Made by a program: the position numbers and the translations under genes. From Rhizobium sp. 32-5/1 (lineage in GTDB: Bacteria; Pseudomonadota; Alphaproteobacteria; Rhizobiales; Rhizobiaceae): 64,000 nucleotides of DNA. Where the stretch lies: the NCBI RefSeq assembly GCF_029537235.1, contig NZ_CP120638.1, positions 62,001-126,000 on the forward strand. The letters are read 5' to 3'. Shown here one piece after another: positions 21,990-31,061 of this stretch. A model generated the notes under the pieces. The model ran no database searches. It was not told where the DNA came from and saw only the letters and a program-made list of their open reading frames with translations. Numbering within the stretch: the first letter of the stretch is position 1; every line of letters starts with the position of its first letter.

Positions 21990-22676
21990 ATGCTGCCAAG
22001 AATAGCAGTCGTCGAGGACGAGGAGGCGCTCAGCGTTCTCCTGCGTTACAATCTCGAGGCCGAAGGCTTTGAAGTCGATACGATCAATCGTGGGGACGAG
22101 GCGGAAATTCGTCTTCAGGAACGGTTGCCCGACCTGCTCATCCTCGACTGGATGCTGCCGGGGGTTTCCGGCATCGAACTCTGCCGCCGGCTGCGCCAGC
22201 GGCCCGAGACCGAGCGTCTGCCGATCATCATGCTGACGGCGCGCGGCGAAGAGAGCGAGCGGGTGCGCGGTCTGGCCACCGGTGCTGACGATTATGTCGT
22301 CAAGCCATTCTCAACGCCGGAACTGATGGCCCGCGTCAAGGCCATGCTCCGCCGGGCAAAACCCGAGGTTCTGTCTTCGGTCCTGCGGTGCGGCGATATC
22401 GAACTTGATCGCGAAACCCATCGCGTCCACCGCAAGAGCCGAGAAGTCCGGCTTGGGCCGACCGAATTCCGTCTTCTCGAGTTCCTCATGTCATCGCCCG
22501 GTCGCGTCTATTCCCGTTCCCAGTTGCTCGACGGCGTATGGGGGCATGACATCTATGTCGACGAGCGGACTGTCGATGTGCATGTCGGTCGCCTGAGAAA
22601 AGCGCTGAACTTTTCCAATATGCAGGACGTTATTCGCACCGTGCGCGGCGCGGGTTACTCGATGGAAGGCCAGTAA
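21990..22676 (+). CDS. phoB: Phosphate regulon response regulator PhoB
   Basis: 228 residues: receiver domain (1-120) with phospho-acceptor Asp53 in LLILDWMLPG and conserved Thr and Lys (IMLTARG, VVKPFS), then an OmpR/PhoB winged helix (PTEFRLLEFL; VDVHVGRLRKAL; IRTVRGAGYS). It binds PHO boxes such as the one at 16281. The partner kinase PhoR is not in this window. Confidence 0.95.
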   Translation: MLPRIAVVEDEEALSVLLRYNLEAEGFEVDTINRGDEAEIRLQERLPDLLILDWMLPGVSGIELCRRLRQRPETERLPIIMLTARGEESERVRGLATGADDYVVKPFSTPELMARVKAMLRRAKPEVLSSVLRCGDIELDRETHRVHRKSREVRLGPTEFRLLEFLMSSPGRVYSRSQLLDGVWGHDIYVDERTVDVHVGRLRKALNFSNMQDVIRTVRGAGYSMEGQ

Positions 22677-22691
22677 GGGAAATTTGGCGCG

Positions 22692-23387
22692 ATGGGAGCA
22701 AGGGTGGTCGTCGTAGATGACGATGAGACATTGCGTGCCCTGTTGCAGCGGGCGCTGGAGAACCAAGGCTTCTCTGTGACGCTGCTTTCAAGTGCTGCTG
22801 ATCTCGAGCGTCGTCTACGGCTTGCCGTTCCAGATGTACTGGTTGTGAACACGGTGCTACCCGGCATGTCCGGCATCGAGGTCTGCCGCCGGGTGCGGAC
22901 AACGCCATCGACCTATCGCCTTCCCATCATATTGCTTGTTGCCGGGGATGATCGGGATGAAGCCCTTGCAGGGCTTGCCGCCGGTGCGGATGATTGCGTC
23001 ACCAAGCCGTTTAGTGCTGGTGAACTCGTTATCCGGATAAAAAGCCTTCTGAGGCGGATAAACCCATCCCTGCTGGAACACATGATCAAGGTCGGTGACA
23101 TCGTACTCGACCGCGACTCACACCGGGTCCACCGACAGCAAAAAGAAGTCCGGCTGGGGCCGACCGAATTCAAGCTGCTCGAACTCTTGATGCGGTCGCC
23201 CGGACGCGTCCATTCGCGCTCCGAGATCCGCCTGTCCCTGTGGGGCGATGACGCAAAGGTCAACGAGCGCGCCGTTGACGTGCATATCAACCGCTTGCGC
23301 AAAGGCATCGGGCTCGAAAAGGCCGGCACCGTCATCCGTACCGTTCGCGGCGCCGGATATTCCGTTGGAGATCTGTCTTCCAAGTGA
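22692..23387 (+). CDS. PhoB paralogue with a degenerate receiver (Asp53 replaced by Asn)
   Basis: 231 residues, colinear with PhoB, which ends 15 bases upstream. The winged helix is intact (LGPTEFKLLELLMRSPGRVHSR; VDVHINRLRKGI). In the receiver the acidic pair (DD at 9-10) and lysine (CVTKPFS) remain, but the phospho-acceptor is Asn53 (VLVVNTVLPG, codon AAC) and the switch threonine is valine (ILLVAGD). It probably cannot be phosphorylated in the normal way, so it may be a constitutive or dimer-partner regulator. A tandem duplicate of phoB by position and similarity. Confidence 0.9.
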   Translation: MGARVVVVDDDETLRALLQRALENQGFSVTLLSSAADLERRLRLAVPDVLVVNTVLPGMSGIEVCRRVRTTPSTYRLPIILLVAGDDRDEALAGLAAGADDCVTKPFSAGELVIRIKSLLRRINPSLLEHMIKVGDIVLDRDSHRVHRQQKEVRLGPTEFKLLELLMRSPGRVHSRSEIRLSLWGDDAKVNERAVDVHINRLRKGIGLEKAGTVIRTVRGAGYSVGDLSSK

Positions 23388-23406
23388 AATTGGCAGTTTC
23401 AGGAAG

Positions 23407-24641
23407 CTACGCTCCGGCAGTGCTGCGGAGCGATGTCTTTTTATAGAGCCAGCCGATCATCGCAATTGCGGTAAAAGCTGCGACCGCAAGGACGCCCGCC
23501 AGCGTGCCTGCTATGATTGCTTGTTCGACCCCCAGGACCGCATCATCATCGCAAAGGCAAAGGGTGCGATCGCCGCGGAAAACTGCCGCGCTGCGGTCAC
23601 CCAGCCAAGGCGCGATCCATAGCCCGCACGACCGAACAGCGCGAGTGGCAGCGTTCCGCCGACAATGCTTGCAAGACCGGACCCCAGGCCGAAGAGAATG
23701 GCAAAGGCAACGACGCCTGGAACCCACGGACTGGTCGTTCGCAGCACCACGAGTGCCAAAACCAGCAAACCGGCGGCGATGATTGCAAGCGTCGTCTGCG
23801 ACAGGCGTTCGCCAAAGATCATGTTGAGCAATCGGCTGGCAACCTGCGACGGACCAAACAGGGTGGATACGAGCAGTCCCGCTGTTCCAAGGCCAAGCGC
23901 GGCGACCATCGGCACCATGTGAACGAGGATCGAGGCGAGCACGAAGCCCTCGATGCAAAAGGCGAGAAGCATGATCAGGAAAATCGTCTGTCCAGCGCCG
24001 CTTGGCGGAACCTGTGAAACGGAAAGCGCTTCCGCCAGTGCGGATTTCGGGAGTGGTTCGGCGGCATGGGCGCGTGACAATTTTCCTACCCAGACATGGA
24101 TCGGCAGGCAGACGAGGATATTGAGCAGCGCGAAGATCAGGTAAATGGCGCGCCACGAGAGGTGTGCGTGAAGCGATGCGGTCAGCGGCCAGAACAGAGT
24201 GGAAGCAAAACCTGCGATCAACGTCAGATGCGTTATGCTTTTCTGCGCCTTGGCTCCACCGACTTGGACAATAGCCGCAAACGCGGTGCCGTAGAGGACG
24301 AAGATCGATGCGACCTCCATGGCAACTAGCGAAATGCCGAGTGTCAGCACATTTGGTGAGATCGCAGCGGCGACAAGCGACAGGGCTGCTGCGAGCGAGC
24401 CGGTCACCATGAGCCGTCCGGCGCCGTAGCGATCAGCCCAGATGCCAGCCTTGGGAGCCAGAAATGCCCCGAGAAGTAGCGCGAAGGACAAGAGGCCGAA
24501 GAGGTGTTCGACGGAAACAGACAACTCTTGCGCCATGTCCGGTGCGAGAATGCTGAACGCGTAATACAGTGTGCCGTAACCGATGATCTGCGTGGCACCG
24601 AGCGCCCAGATCAGGCGCGCGGGGGCTGATCGTTCCATCAT
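23407..24641 (-). CDS. MFS transporter of the arsenic cluster; one frameshift in this sequence
   Basis: About 411 residues and 12 hydrophobic segments once one base is restored. The start at 24641 overlaps the upstream flavoprotein stop (ATGA); upstream in-frame codons overlap that gene. The frame breaks near the C-terminus at a C5 run (23529-23533): adding one base gives AMMMRSWGVEQAIIAGTLAG and a last membrane helix ending in YKKTSLRSTAGA. MFS proteins beside this flavoprotein are plausible exporters of an arsenical (ArsK or related), but the substrate is inferred only from context. Confidence 0.82.
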
Positions 24642-26056
24642 TCCGCCGGCTCCATCCGGCGGGTTTCTGCAGGCGTAGCACAGCCGCATCCGGATTTTCC
24701 GTCCACTTTTGCTTGCTGATCGGCAAGGCAGCAGGCGTCAGTGTCGGCCGGCGCCGGGCCTCCACAGCAACCGCCGGCCGAGACACCACTGATGGAGGCG
24801 ACAGAAGTGCTGCAGACTCCCGTTTCCGGCAAGACAAGCCGAACGTCACGCGCGGCCTGGTGATCGCCCGCGAGTTCCGCCACCACGGACCGCACCTGCT
24901 CGTACCCCGTCAGCATCAGAAAGGTCGGTGCGCGACCGTATGATTTCGAACCAACAATGTAGAATCCGGGTTCGGGCTGGGTGAGTTCTGCGATGCCGTG
25001 CGGCGGTACGGTTCCGCAGGAATGAAGATTGGGGTCGATCATCTGCGCCAGAAGGCGGGGGCATTCGACGGCGCTGTCCATATCCAGCCGAAGCTCGTTC
25101 AGCATCTCGAGATCAGGGCGGAAGCCAGTTGCGACGATGACCCTGTCGACAAGGAGGGAATGCTGTTTGTTATCGATCATCGCTTCAATCTCGACACCTT
25201 CGGGAGCGATCCGGATCGACCGGGCGGCAAACGGCGCGAGCAATCGCACATGTTCGCTTTCCAGTGCGTCCTTGGCCGCAAGCCCCAGATCGCCGCGCGA
25301 GGGAAGCTGGTCGTTCAACCCGCCGCCGAGCAGGCGGTCGATCCTATTCCTGCGCAACGCCCAGGTGATAAGGGTCGCCGGCGCCTTTTTCTTGAGCGCC
25401 ATCAGCGCCAGAACGGCATTGATCGCAGAATGGCCGCCGCCGACCACCAGCACCGAGCGTCCGGCATAATCAGCAGCGTCCCGTCCGTCAATATCGGGAA
25501 TGCCATAGGCGATCCTGTCGGACGCAGCCCTTTCGCCGATCACGGGCAGACCATCGATGCCCATCGGGGCAGGGCGGCCCCATGTACCGGACGCATCGAG
25601 AACAGCGCGTGCAGTCACGCCCATTTCGGCTCCGGTGGGATCAGTATATCGGATCTCGAACGCAGCATCGTCCCGGCCCCGGCTCGTGACCTTATCGAGC
25701 CCGTGCCGGCTGATGGAGGTGACCGTTGCGCCATAGACAAGGTTGGAGGCGATTGCCGGAAGCCGTGCGAGCGGCTCGAGGTAGTCCTCGACAATCTCAC
25801 GGCCAGTCGGGATCGCATCGTCTGCCGGTTTCGCCCAATCGGTCAGGGATAACAGATCGACGGCGGCTTCATCGGTGACATAGCGCCAGGGTGTGAAAAC
25901 CCGCACATGACCCCAGGACAGCAGTGAGGCGCCGGCCGATCGGCCACGCTCAAGGATAAGAGGTCGGATTCCGCGACCGACAAGGTGAGCCGCCGCGGCC
26001 AAACCGACTGGTCCTGCACCGATCACGGCGACGGGGAGTTCCGGATGCGTCTTCAT
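24638..26056 (-). CDS. FAD/NAD(P)-binding flavoprotein monooxygenase-like protein with Cys-rich tail (ArsO-like)
   Basis: 472 residues. A dinucleotide fold starts at residue 9 (VIGAGPVGLAAAAHL) and a second GxGxxS-type motif is VLVVGGGHSAINAV, typical of flavin-containing monooxygenases. The last 60 residues are cysteine-rich (GGCCGGP, DACC, GCGC), a tail that could bind trivalent arsenic. It lies between an arsR and an MFS transporter and is coupled to the latter. Similar genes in ars operons have been called arsO; the reaction is not known to me. Confidence 0.8.
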   Translation of the reverse strand: MKTHPELPVAVIGAGPVGLAAAAHLVGRGIRPLILERGRSAGASLLSWGHVRVFTPWRYVTDEAAVDLLSLTDWAKPADDAIPTGREIVEDYLEPLARLPAIASNLVYGATVTSISRHGLDKVTSRGRDDAAFEIRYTDPTGAEMGVTARAVLDASGTWGRPAPMGIDGLPVIGERAASDRIAYGIPDIDGRDAADYAGRSVLVVGGGHSAINAVLALMALKKKAPATLITWALRRNRIDRLLGGGLNDQLPSRGDLGLAAKDALESEHVRLLAPFAARSIRIAPEGVEIEAMIDNKQHSLLVDRVIVATGFRPDLEMLNELRLDMDSAVECPRLLAQMIDPNLHSCGTVPPHGIAELTQPEPGFYIVGSKSYGRAPTFLMLTGYEQVRSVVAELAGDHQAARDVRLVLPETGVCSTSVASISGVSAGGCCGGPAPADTDACCLADQQAKVDGKSGCGCATPAETRRMEPAE

Positions 26057-26108
26057 CTTTATTCCTTCCGTATTTCTAGATTATTCGAAGTATATAGTCA
26101 AAAAAAGC

Positions 26109-26447
26109 TCAGTCTTGTGCGGTCAACCGTACGTCGTCGCAGCGTCCATCAGCACAGCACTCATCGACGAGATAGCCGATCAGCGCGTTCATCGCCTTGT
26201 AGTTTGCCCGGCAGATCAGCGTCGTGCCGTTGCGTTCCTGGGTTACGAGATCCGCGTCAATCAGCTTCTTGCAGTGGTGCGACAAGGTCGAGCCGGGGAT
26301 ATCCAGCTTCTGCTGCAATCCGCCGACGGCAAGCCCGTCCATGCCGGCGCGCACCAGCATGCGGTAGATCCGCAACCGCGTCGGATTGCCGAGTGATTCC
26401 ATTTGCGAGGCGGCTATTTCGATATTCATGGAAATATACATATCCAT
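26109..26447 (-). CDS. arsR: ArsR-family repressor (first copy)
   Basis: 112 residues from ATG 26447; the frame is open to 26543 but upstream codons overlap the divergent operator. Winged-helix ArsR fold: LGNPTRLRIYRMLV, then LDIPGSTLSHHCKKLIDADLV recognition helix. C-terminal cysteines (ECCADGRC) could sense arsenite or antimonite. It heads the minus-strand operon with the flavoprotein and MFS genes. Start choice is uncertain (ATG 26429 also possible). Confidence 0.85.
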   Translation of the reverse strand: MDMYISMNIEIAASQMESLGNPTRLRIYRMLVRAGMDGLAVGGLQQKLDIPGSTLSHHCKKLIDADLVTQERNGTTLICRANYKAMNALIGYLVDECCADGRCDDVRLTAQD

Positions 26448-26500
26448 CAGCAGCGCCACCGTCAACGCCAATATTTGCGGCACAAGCCTGTTGACTATAT

Positions 26501-26528
26501 CCATATGTCCAGTATTCTCGACATATGG
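26501..26528. promoter_or_regulatory. Inverted repeat at the ars divergent region, probable ArsR operator
   Basis: CCATATGTC (26501-26509) and GACATATGG (26520-26528) form a perfect 9-bp inverted repeat with a 10-base spacer. The right arm covers the ATG of the plus-strand arsR. Position and symmetry fit an autoregulatory ArsR site; binding is inferred. Confidence 0.55.
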
Positions 26529-26857
26529 AACAGGAAACTGCAATTCTCGCTCTGGCGGCGCTCGCCCAGTCGACCCGGCTCGAAACCTTTCGGCTGCTGG
26601 TGCGCCATTCGCCCGATGGCCTGCCTGCGGGCGAGATCGCGCGGGCGCTATCCATCCCGCATAATACGATGTCCACCCATCTCAACATCCTGTCGCGCGC
26701 CGGGCTCGTGGCGTCCCAACGCCATAGCCGGGTGATCGTCTACCGCGCCGACGTTCCGCGCCTGCGGGAGCTGATGCTGTTCCTGATCAAGGATTGCTGC
26801 GGCGGCAATGCGGACCTCTGCGCGCCGCTTATTGCCGAACTCGAACCCTGCTGCTGA
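26525..26857 (+). CDS. arsR: ArsR-family repressor (second copy)
   Basis: 110 residues. Winged-helix: LAQSTRLETFRLLVRHSPDG, then IPHNTMSTHLNILSRAGLV recognition helix. The C-terminal metalloid site is likely DCCGG...LC and the terminal CC. It heads the plus-strand arsenic operon and probably represses it until arsenite binds. Distinct in sequence from the minus-strand copy. Confidence 0.9.
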   Translation: MEQETAILALAALAQSTRLETFRLLVRHSPDGLPAGEIARALSIPHNTMSTHLNILSRAGLVASQRHSRVIVYRADVPRLRELMLFLIKDCCGGNADLCAPLIAELEPCC

Positions 26858-26875
26858 AAACCGAAAGGTGTGCCC

Positions 26876-27403
26876 ATGACCAAGACGACCTTCAACGTGA
26901 TGTTTCTGTGCACCGGAAACTCCGCCCGCTCGATCATCGCCGAAAGCGTGCTGCGCAAAGATGGCGGCGGCAAGTTCAACGCATTCTCTGCCGGCAGCTA
27001 TCCCAAGGGCGAGGTCAATCCTTTCGCCCTCGAAACGCTTTCCGGCCATAATTATCCCGTCGATGGGCTGCGCTCGAAAAGCTGGGACGAATTCGCCGCT
27101 ACAGGTGCACCGGAACTCGATTTCGTCTTCACGGTCTGCGACAATGCCGCTGGCGAAGCCTGCCCGGTCTGGCCGGGACAGCCTATGACGGCGCATTGGG
27201 GCGTCGAGGATCCGGCCGCTGTCGAGGGAACGGATGCGGAAAAGCGCGTCGCCTTTGCCACGACGCTTCGCTACATGAAGCTGCGCATCACCGCGTTTGC
27301 AGCATTGCCCGTCGAAAGCCTGGAGCGCCTCAGCCTGACGGCGAAGCTGCGCGACATCGGGCAGATGGAAGGCTCGACAGCCAAGAGGGCTGACGTCGCA
27401 TGA
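26876..27403 (+). CDS. arsC: Arsenate reductase / low-molecular-weight phosphatase family
   Basis: 175 residues from ATG 26876. P-loop CTGNSARS (CX5R) near residue 12 is the active site of the LMW phosphotyrosine-phosphatase fold used by thioredoxin-type arsenate reductases; further on come FTVCDNAAGEACPVWPG and HWGVEDPA, typical of ArsC/ArsI-type proteins. It reduces arsenate to arsenite for export by Acr3. Overlaps the next arsC as ATGA. Confidence 0.88.
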   Translation: MTKTTFNVMFLCTGNSARSIIAESVLRKDGGGKFNAFSAGSYPKGEVNPFALETLSGHNYPVDGLRSKSWDEFAATGAPELDFVFTVCDNAAGEACPVWPGQPMTAHWGVEDPAAVEGTDAEKRVAFATTLRYMKLRITAFAALPVESLERLSLTAKLRDIGQMEGSTAKRADVA

Positions 27404-27834
27404 GCAGCCCCGTTGATATCATCATCTATCACAACCCCGATTGCGGCACCTCGCGCAATACGCTGGCGATGATCCGCAATGCCGGCATCGAGCCGCATGT
27501 CGTGGAATATCTGAAGACCCCGCCGAGCCGGGCAATGCTTGAGCAACTGGTCACCCGTATGGGCATCGGTGCACGCGACCTCCTGCGCGAAAAGGGCACG
27601 CCCTATGCCGAACTGGGTCTCGATAACAAGGATCTCGCCGATGAAGCGCTTTTCGATGCGATGATGGAACACCCGATCCTGATCAACAGGCCGATTGTCG
27701 TCTCGCCGCTTGGCGTCAAGCTCTGCCGCCCGTCGGAGGCCGTGCTCGATCTACTTTCCACCGCCCAACAAGGCGCGTTCTCGAAAGAGGACGGGGAGGC
27801 TGTTGTCGATGCCCGGGGCCAGCGGGTCGGATAA
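27400..27834 (+). CDS. arsC: Arsenate reductase, glutaredoxin-dependent type
   Basis: 144 residues of ArsC/Spx thioredoxin-like fold. Catalytic cysteine in [10 protein letters not shown] near residue 15; the conserved arginine follows in [14 protein letters not shown] and another in [21 protein letters not shown] second arsenate reductase of unrelated fold directly after the first, using glutathione/glutaredoxin as reductant. Confidence 0.93.
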   Translation: MSSPVDIIIYHNPDCGTSRNTLAMIRNAGIEPHVVEYLKTPPSRAMLEQLVTRMGIGARDLLREKGTPYAELGLDNKDLADEALFDAMMEHPILINRPIVVSPLGVKLCRPSEAVLDLLSTAQQGAFSKEDGEAVVDARGQRVG

Positions 27835-27908
27835 CGCCAGCTTTTAATGATCCCTCACTCTCCGCCTCGATCAGGCGGAGAGCCGTATTTTCATGCAAGG
27901 AACCCGCC

Positions 27909-28997
27909 ATGCACGCCGCTCACGCGCAGCCCGCCGTCCCAACTGTCCGCCTGTCTTTCCTCGATCGCTATCTGACGGTCTGGATTTTTGCCGCCATGGC
28001 GCTCGGTGTTCTTTTGGGAACCGTCTTCGAGGGGCTTCCCGCGGCGCTCGACAGCCTGTCCGTCGGCAGCACGAACATTCCGATCGCCATCGGGCTGATC
28101 CTGATGATGTATCCGCCGCTGGCAAAGGTCCGCTATGAGGAGCTGCATCTGGTCTTCGCGGATAAACGGATATTGGCGATTTCGCTTCTGCAGAACTGGA
28201 TCATCGGCCCAACGCTGATGTTCGTGCTGGCCATCATCTTCCTGCGCGATTACCCCGAATACATGACCGGCCTGATCCTCATCGGCCTTGCCCGCTGCAT
28301 CGCCATGGTGCTGGTCTGGAACCAGCTGGCGCGCGGCGACAACCAGTATGTCGCCGGCCTCGTCGCCTTCAATTCGATCTTCCAGATCCTGTTTTTCAGC
28401 GTCTATGCCTGGTTTTTCCTGACGGTCCTGCCGCCGGTCTTCGGCCTGGAGGGCAGCGTCATCGACGTCTCCTTCTGGACGATTGCCGAGGCCGTGCTGA
28501 TCTATCTCGGCATCCCGTTCCTCGCCGGTTACCTCTCGCGCCGCATCCTGACGGCGACCAAGGGGAAAGACTGGTATGAAAACGTCTTCCTGCCGAAGAT
28601 CGGGCCGATCACGCTGGCAGCGTTGCTGTTCACCATCGTCGCCATGTTCAGCCTGAAGGGCGGCGATGTCGTGCGCCTGCCGTTCGATGTGGTGATGATC
28701 GCGATACCACTGACGATCTACTTCCTCATCATGTTCTTCGTCAGCTTCCTCATGGCGAAATCGGTCGGGACGGATTATCCGCGCTCGACGGCCGTGGCCT
28801 TTACCGCAGCAGGAAACAATTTCGAGCTGGCCATCGCCGTTGCCATTGCCGCCTTCGGTCTGGCATCGCCGGTCGCCTTCGCCGCCGTCATCGGGCCTTT
28901 GGTCGAAGTGCCGGTGCTGATCATCCTTGTGCAGTTTGCGCTGTGGATGGGACGCCGTTATTTCCCGGCTAACAATCGGCGCGTCCCGGCAGAGTGA
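27909..28997 (+). CDS. acr3: Acr3 arsenite efflux permease
   Basis: 362 residues with about ten transmembrane segments. Acr3 landmarks: [20 protein letters not shown], the cysteine-containing [18 protein letters not shown] (the essential thiolate cysteine) and [19 protein letters not shown]. Exports arsenite at the inner membrane. Strong GGAG-type spacing after arsC and followed by arsH. Confidence 0.95.
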   Translation: MHAAHAQPAVPTVRLSFLDRYLTVWIFAAMALGVLLGTVFEGLPAALDSLSVGSTNIPIAIGLILMMYPPLAKVRYEELHLVFADKRILAISLLQNWIIGPTLMFVLAIIFLRDYPEYMTGLILIGLARCIAMVLVWNQLARGDNQYVAGLVAFNSIFQILFFSVYAWFFLTVLPPVFGLEGSVIDVSFWTIAEAVLIYLGIPFLAGYLSRRILTATKGKDWYENVFLPKIGPITLAALLFTIVAMFSLKGGDVVRLPFDVVMIAIPLTIYFLIMFFVSFLMAKSVGTDYPRSTAVAFTAAGNNFELAIAVAIAAFGLASPVAFAAVIGPLVEVPVLIILVQFALWMGRRYFPANNRRVPAE

Positions 28998-29093
28998 ACC
29001 GGCGGGAGGCGGGCAGGGACCTCGTTGCACCCGGCCGGAACAGCCCCGAGCCACGCGCCGCCGAACTGATTTGATCAAGCATTGGAGTCCCTT

Positions 29094-29801
29094 TTGACTG
29101 AACTGCCCGCCGCCCGTATCGATCTTCTCCATCAGCCTGACATGGAGACACTGCGACCGCCGTTTTCGACGCACAAGCCGCGCATTCTGATCCTCTACGG
29201 TTCGCTGCGGGAGGTTTCCTACAGCCGTCTGCTGGCGCAGGAATCCGGTCGCCTGCTCGAGCATTTCGGCTGCGAGGTGCGCATCTTCAATCCCGAAGGG
29301 TTGCCGCTGCCGGACGGTGCGCCGATCTCCCATCCGAAGGTGCAGGAGCTGCGCTCTTTGTCCGAATGGTCCGAAGGCCAGGTCTGGGTCAGCCCCGAAC
29401 GGCACGGCGCGATGACCGGCATCATGAAGGCGCAGATCGACTGGATCCCGCTGACCGTCGGCTCCGTGCGGCCGACGCAGGGCAAGACGCTGGCTGTCAT
29501 GGAGGTCTCCGGCGGATCGCAATCCTTCAACGCCGTCAACCAGCTGCGCATTCTCGGCCGCTGGATGCGGATGATCACCATTCCGAACCAGTCCTCCGTC
29601 GCCAAGGCCTTCCAGGAGTTTGACAAGGACGGCCGGATGAAACCATCCGCCTATTACGACCGCGTGGTGGATGTCTGCGAGGAACTGGTCAAGTTCACAC
29701 TTCTGACCCGCGATGCCTCGGCCTATCTCACCGACCGCTATAGCGAGCGCAAGGAAGATGCGGACAAGCTGGAACAGCGGGTCGGGTTGAAATCGATCTA
29801 G
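29094..29801 (+). CDS. arsH: ArsH, NADPH-dependent FMN reductase / organoarsenical oxidase
   Basis: About 235 residues from TTG 29094, which has a TGGAG site 6 bases upstream (TTG 29082 is an alternative). Flavodoxin-like fold with the phosphate loop [14 protein letters not shown] and the ArsH-specific [20 protein letters not shown] and [16 protein letters not shown]. Members oxidise trivalent methylated arsenicals. Last gene of the plus-strand arsenic operon. Confidence 0.93.
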   Translation: MTELPAARIDLLHQPDMETLRPPFSTHKPRILILYGSLREVSYSRLLAQESGRLLEHFGCEVRIFNPEGLPLPDGAPISHPKVQELRSLSEWSEGQVWVSPERHGAMTGIMKAQIDWIPLTVGSVRPTQGKTLAVMEVSGGSQSFNAVNQLRILGRWMRMITIPNQSSVAKAFQEFDKDGRMKPSAYYDRVVDVCEELVKFTLLTRDASAYLTDRYSERKEDADKLEQRVGLKSI

Positions 29802-29897
29802 CCGGGGCGGCGGTTAGACCGGCGAGTTTCTGCTACAGTTCACAAACACCGGAACCGCTCTGGGTGAACTCAGGAAGACCGGCGAGTGAGGAGCCTT

Positions 29898-29962
29898 ACC
29901 TCTCCCCTTGCGGGAGAGGTTACAAAATCAACATCTTAGCGTCAGCTAAGTGTTAGATTTTG
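29898..29962. repeat. Palindromic intergenic repeat, copy 1
   Basis: Two adjacent hairpins: a perfect 9-bp stem (29898-29906 with 29912-29920), then an imperfect palindrome containing CTTAGC...GCTAAG and TGTTAGATTTT. The second matches, in opposite orientation, motifs at 30016 and 30394. The two-palindrome structure recalls RIME-like elements of rhizobia. Confidence 0.6.
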
Positions 29963-30015
29963 TTGGTGAGGGATTTTTTCGGATTTGGCCGTGCGCCCAT
30001 GCCTGCCCTCTCTGG

Positions 30016-30080
30016 CAATTTCTAACACTTAGCTGAAGCTAAGATGCTGAAATTGCTTTCTCCCCACCGAGGGCGAGATA
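30016..30080. repeat. Palindromic intergenic repeat, copy 2
   Basis: TTTCTAACACTTAGCTGAAG, then CTAAGATGCTGAAATTGC and CTCCCCACCGAGGGCGAGA. Near identical to the copy at 30394 and inverted relative to the core of the copy at 29898. Confidence 0.6.
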
Positions 30081-30116
30081 GAACTCACCGTAGCTAACAC
30101 ATTCCGAAAGCCAGCT

Positions 30117-30371
30117 ATGTTGATCACCATTGCCTTTCTCGCCTTCACGCTCTCGGCCGACGACATGGAGGGCGTCAGGACGAGTACGGCGGAGCTGAAA
30201 GTGATGGCGCAGGACGCGGAGGCGGATTGCCGAGGATATCCGTCACAGGCCCTGACGCTCGCCAGCTGCGCGGCGCGGGATGTCTACCAGTCCATTCTGG
30301 AATACCGGCATATCTGCAATGAGGGGCCGTTCATCAATGAAGAGAACTGGGTTGCGTGTGTGAAGCCGTGA
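30117..30371 (+). CDS. Small hypothetical, possibly exported protein
   Basis: 84 residues. A short hydrophobic start (MLITIAFLAFTLSA) could be a signal peptide; the mature part has four cysteines (DCRGY, ASCAAR, HICNE, VACVKP), which may form disulfides in the periplasm. It sits between two palindromic repeats. No family recognised. Confidence 0.5.
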   Translation: MLITIAFLAFTLSADDMEGVRTSTAELKVMAQDAEADCRGYPSQALTLASCAARDVYQSILEYRHICNEGPFINEENWVACVKP

Positions 30372-30393
30372 GCGCCGGGCCTACCCCTCTCTT

Positions 30394-30475
30394 GCATTTT
30401 CTACCACTTAGCGAAAGCTGAGGTGCTGAAACTGCTTTCTCCCCCACCCGAGGGGGAGATAGTGCGAGCCTGCTC
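30394..30475. repeat. Palindromic intergenic repeat, copy 3
   Basis: TTTTCTACCACTTAGCGAAA, then GCTGAGGTGCTGAAACTGC and a CTCCCCCACCCGAGGGGGAG hairpin. Same order and orientation as the copy at 30016. Confidence 0.6.
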
Positions 30476-30506
30476 GCGACCTTAAGTATCTATTGCTTGT
30501 ATACGT

Positions 30507-30537
30507 AAAAAAGCCGCGAGCGATGCCCGCGGCTTTC
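30507..30537 (-). terminator. Terminator of the 44-residue gene
   Basis: Stem AAAGCCGCG / CGCGGCTTT around an eight-base loop. On the minus strand it is followed by a T run, 21 bases after the stop of the small gene at 30559. Confidence 0.75.
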
Positions 30538-30558
30538 AGCGTTGAATCTATGCAATGA

Positions 30559-30693
30559 TTACTTTTTCTTGTTAGGCGCTTGAGTCAGGGCAGATGCCGC
30601 GACTTTTTTAACTGCAGCCGGTGTCTTCGGATTGCTCAGAAGTTTTCCCGCAGTTGATGCTACCGATTTTGAAGTACGTTCATTTGAGGCCAT
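30559..30693 (-). CDS. 44-residue basic Ala/Lys-rich small protein
   Basis: A short gene with a good AAAGGA site 7 bases before its ATG (30693). The product is Ala/Ser/Lys-rich and basic (begins MASNERTSKSVASTAGKLLS, ends NKKK), with a repeated pattern of short helices. A terminator follows. The start-site and terminator context make it likely real. Function unknown. Confidence 0.65.
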   Translation of the reverse strand: MASNERTSKSVASTAGKLLSNPKTPAAVKKVAASALTQAPNKKK

Positions 30694-31061
30694 TTAAATT
30701 CCTTTGGATGGCCGCCAAGCTACCTCGACTCCGATACTCGATTTCCCTTATCGTATCCACGCAACTGGCTAAGGGATTTGAGTCTCTTTGCCCCGCGTCG
30801 GCCTCGGCTGTTTCGCGGTAGTCAAAGCCGGAACCGAAAGGTTTCGGCTTTGTCATTTCAGTTTTTCCAAAACAGTTATTGAGTCTCGTTTTGTTCTTCT
30901 TTGTAGTCCAGCCCGAAGTTTCCTCCGGGCTGATAAGTTGAGAAAACCACCTAGGTCCTGGCCAACTCTCATGCAAGTCGTTGATTTCCAGCGATCGAAT
31001 TCTGTTTCTGGACTCATGCCTAGCCATTTTGGAAGCTGAAACTGGCCAAATAACCCGGCCA
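30694..31061. other. Gene-free junction between the core region and the first Tn7-like unit
   Basis: No convincing gene. It holds a hairpin at 30826-30855 (AAAGCCG-AACC / GGTT-CGGCTTT), a second stem-loop at about 30910-30931 (AGCCCG/CGGGCT), two copies of TTGAGTCTC (about 30777 and 30883), two copies of CTGGCCAA (about 30956 and 31037), and the 13-mer CACCTAGGTCCTG at 30947, which recurs at 41690. The short repeats could be transposase-binding sites of an element end; this is not proven. Confidence 0.4.

Noticed and set aside
30750-30810. A tRNA or tmRNA 3' end as an integration site (sequence resembling a GACTCAAATCCC T-arm on the minus strand)
   Set aside because: No matching acceptor stem, anticodon arm or CCA end could be assembled around it.
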